This document shows positions 4,923 through 5,475 of a DNA stretch of 5,475 bases, piece after piece. The stretch's first letter is position 1. The number at the start of each line of letters is the position of its first letter. A program made the position numbers and the translations under genes. This DNA comes from DMER64 sp041652255. Its GTDB lineage: Bacteria > Bacteroidota > Bacteroidia > Bacteroidales > UBA932. The stretch is taken from the NCBI GenBank assembly GCA_041652255.1, contig JBAZHT010000101.1, positions 1 through 5,475 on the forward strand. The letters are read 5' to 3'. The notes beneath the pieces are model-generated. The model made no database searches. It was not told the origin of the DNA and saw only the letters and a list, made by a program, of their open reading frames with translations.

Positions 4923-5216
4923 ATGTTTAAAGAATTGGATCCGTTGTTGCATTCGCAGGTGCGCCTGGCCATCATGTCGCTGTTGATAGGTGTGAAGAGT
5001 GCCGAGTTTTCCTGGCTCCTGGAGAACATCAACACCAGCAAAGGAAACCTGAGCTTCCAGATCACCAAATTAAAGGAGGCCGGATACATTGAAGTTACTA
5101 AATCGTTCCGGGGAAACTACCCTTTGACCACCTGCCGGATCACGGACAAAGGTGCAGGTGCTTACCAGGAGTATGTAGCTGCTATTGAGGAATATTTCAA
5201 ACAAATAAAAAAATAA
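4923..5216 (+). CDS. winged-helix transcriptional regulator (HTH_34 / ArsR-MarR-like)
   Basis: This 97-residue single-domain DNA-binding protein begins with the family-typical FKELDPLLHSQVRLAIMSLLIG. The recognition-helix region is SKGNLSFQITKLKEAGYIEVTKSF (about 42-65), the wing is RGNYPLTTCRITDKGAGAYQEYVAAIE, and a C-terminal helix follows. This matches the small winged-helix family in which GNLSxHxxKLExAGYIxxxKxFxGxxPxTxxxxTxxG is conserved. The usual histidine after GNLS is glutamine here (SFQI). The start is the ATG at 4923; an in-frame TTG at 4869 would overlap the upstream gene by 41 bp and add 18 non-conserved residues. Spacing of 13 bp after the membrane protein and 2 bp before the lipoprotein indicates one operon. 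Autorepression through the palindrome at 4261-4275 is a reasonable expectation. Confidence 0.92.
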   Translation: MFKELDPLLHSQVRLAIMSLLIGVKSAEFSWLLENINTSKGNLSFQITKLKEAGYIEVTKSFRGNYPLTTCRITDKGAGAYQEYVAAIEEYFKQIKK

Positions 5217-5218
5217 TC

Positions 5219-5475
5219 ATGAAAAAACTATCTGTTCTTATGTTTGCCTTGTTGCTGACGACATACGCCTGCAACAACAATACCGAGGGAGAAGAGCCAA
5301 AAGTGTCATTCGGGATTTACGAGACTGTGATGGTCCTGGAGCTGCCAGGATTCATACCTGCCGATGGACCGGAGATTTTCTCCGCCGATGGACCGGAGAA
5401 TTCCTCTGCCGATGGACAGGGGATTTCCGGCGAAGGATCAACTCGGCAAATATTTACGGGAGAAAACCTGAATCC
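5219..5475 (+). CDS. predicted lipoprotein with short tandem repeats (partial, 3' end outside window)
   Basis: The frame opens with ATG at 5219, two bases after the regulator's stop, and stays open for 85 codons to the window edge. MKKLSVLMFALLLTTYAC is a lipoprotein-type signal peptide: two lysines, a hydrophobic core and a likely lipidated C18, although the lipobox TYAC is not canonical. The mature start CNNNTEGEEPK is acidic and asparagine-rich, as is common for Bacteroidota lipoproteins. KVSFGIYETVMVLELPGF (28-45) follows, then three 8-residue repeats (47-70) of the form xADGPExx, and GEGSTRQIFTGENLN. I do not recognise the family. Its position as third gene of the operon suggests it is regulated together with the membrane protein, and it would sit in the periplasm or on the outer membrane. 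Confidence 0.85.
   Translation, partial: MKKLSVLMFALLLTTYACNNNTEGEEPKVSFGIYETVMVLELPGFIPADGPEIFSADGPENSSADGQGISGEGSTRQIFTGENLN
5357..5428 (+). repeat. three tandem in-frame 24-bp repeats in the lipoprotein gene
   Basis: Copies at 5357-5380, 5381-5404 and 5405-5428 share GCCGATGGAC at the same place and encode PADGPEIF, SADGPENS and SADGQGIS. The first two copies are most alike; the third has CAGGGG where the others have CCGGAG. The unit is a multiple of three, so gain or loss of copies keeps the frame. Confidence 0.85.

Noticed and set aside
4442..5089. Minus-strand open frames opposite the membrane protein and winged-helix genes
   Set aside because: They overlap two well-supported plus-strand genes and resemble nothing known.

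Overview
The window looks like a chromosomal segment of a member of the Bacteroidota. The evidence is the protein families (group-1 P5C dehydrogenase, ECF sigma factor with a multi-TM partner, winged-helix regulator co-transcribed with a small membrane protein), the lack of Shine-Dalgarno sequences before the starts, A/T-rich leaders, and -7 elements of the TAnnTTTG type. Genus cannot be decided from the sequence.

Left part (1-2288): the 3' end of an unidentified plus-strand gene runs almost into a convergent, complete minus-strand gene for 1-pyrroline-5-carboxylate dehydrogenase (proline to glutamate catabolism). Just upstream of that gene, in the same direction, is a short stand-alone ModE-type winged-helix regulator. 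The 91-bp gap between them holds a 12-bp inverted repeat followed by a T-run on the minus strand. Its loop contains a TAAATTTG -7-like box, so it may be a terminator, an operator, or both.

Middle (2289-3033): 745 bp without a credible gene, occupied by an ordered array of 35-bp palindromic units. Five clear copies and one degraded copy follow a strict 169-bp higher-order period (35 + 18 + 35 + 81). The 88-bp paired elements are nearly identical, whereas the 81-bp intervals between them keep their length but share little sequence. To the left the array fades into degenerate copies. This is the most unusual feature of the window and I do not recognise it as a known system.

Right part (3034-5475): two divergent operons. 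Leftward is an ECF sigma factor overlapping by 14 bp the gene for a four-TM protein that is probably its anti-sigma factor or partner. Rightward is a six-TM membrane protein, a 97-residue winged-helix regulator (13-bp gap) and a predicted lipoprotein (2-bp gap) that runs off the window and carries three 8-residue tandem repeats. A TAGGTTTG -7 box overlapping a perfect 6-3-6 palindrome lies before the rightward operon and suggests autoregulation by the winged-helix protein. The two operons together look like a small envelope-sensing or membrane-regulation locus; that role is inferred only from gene content.
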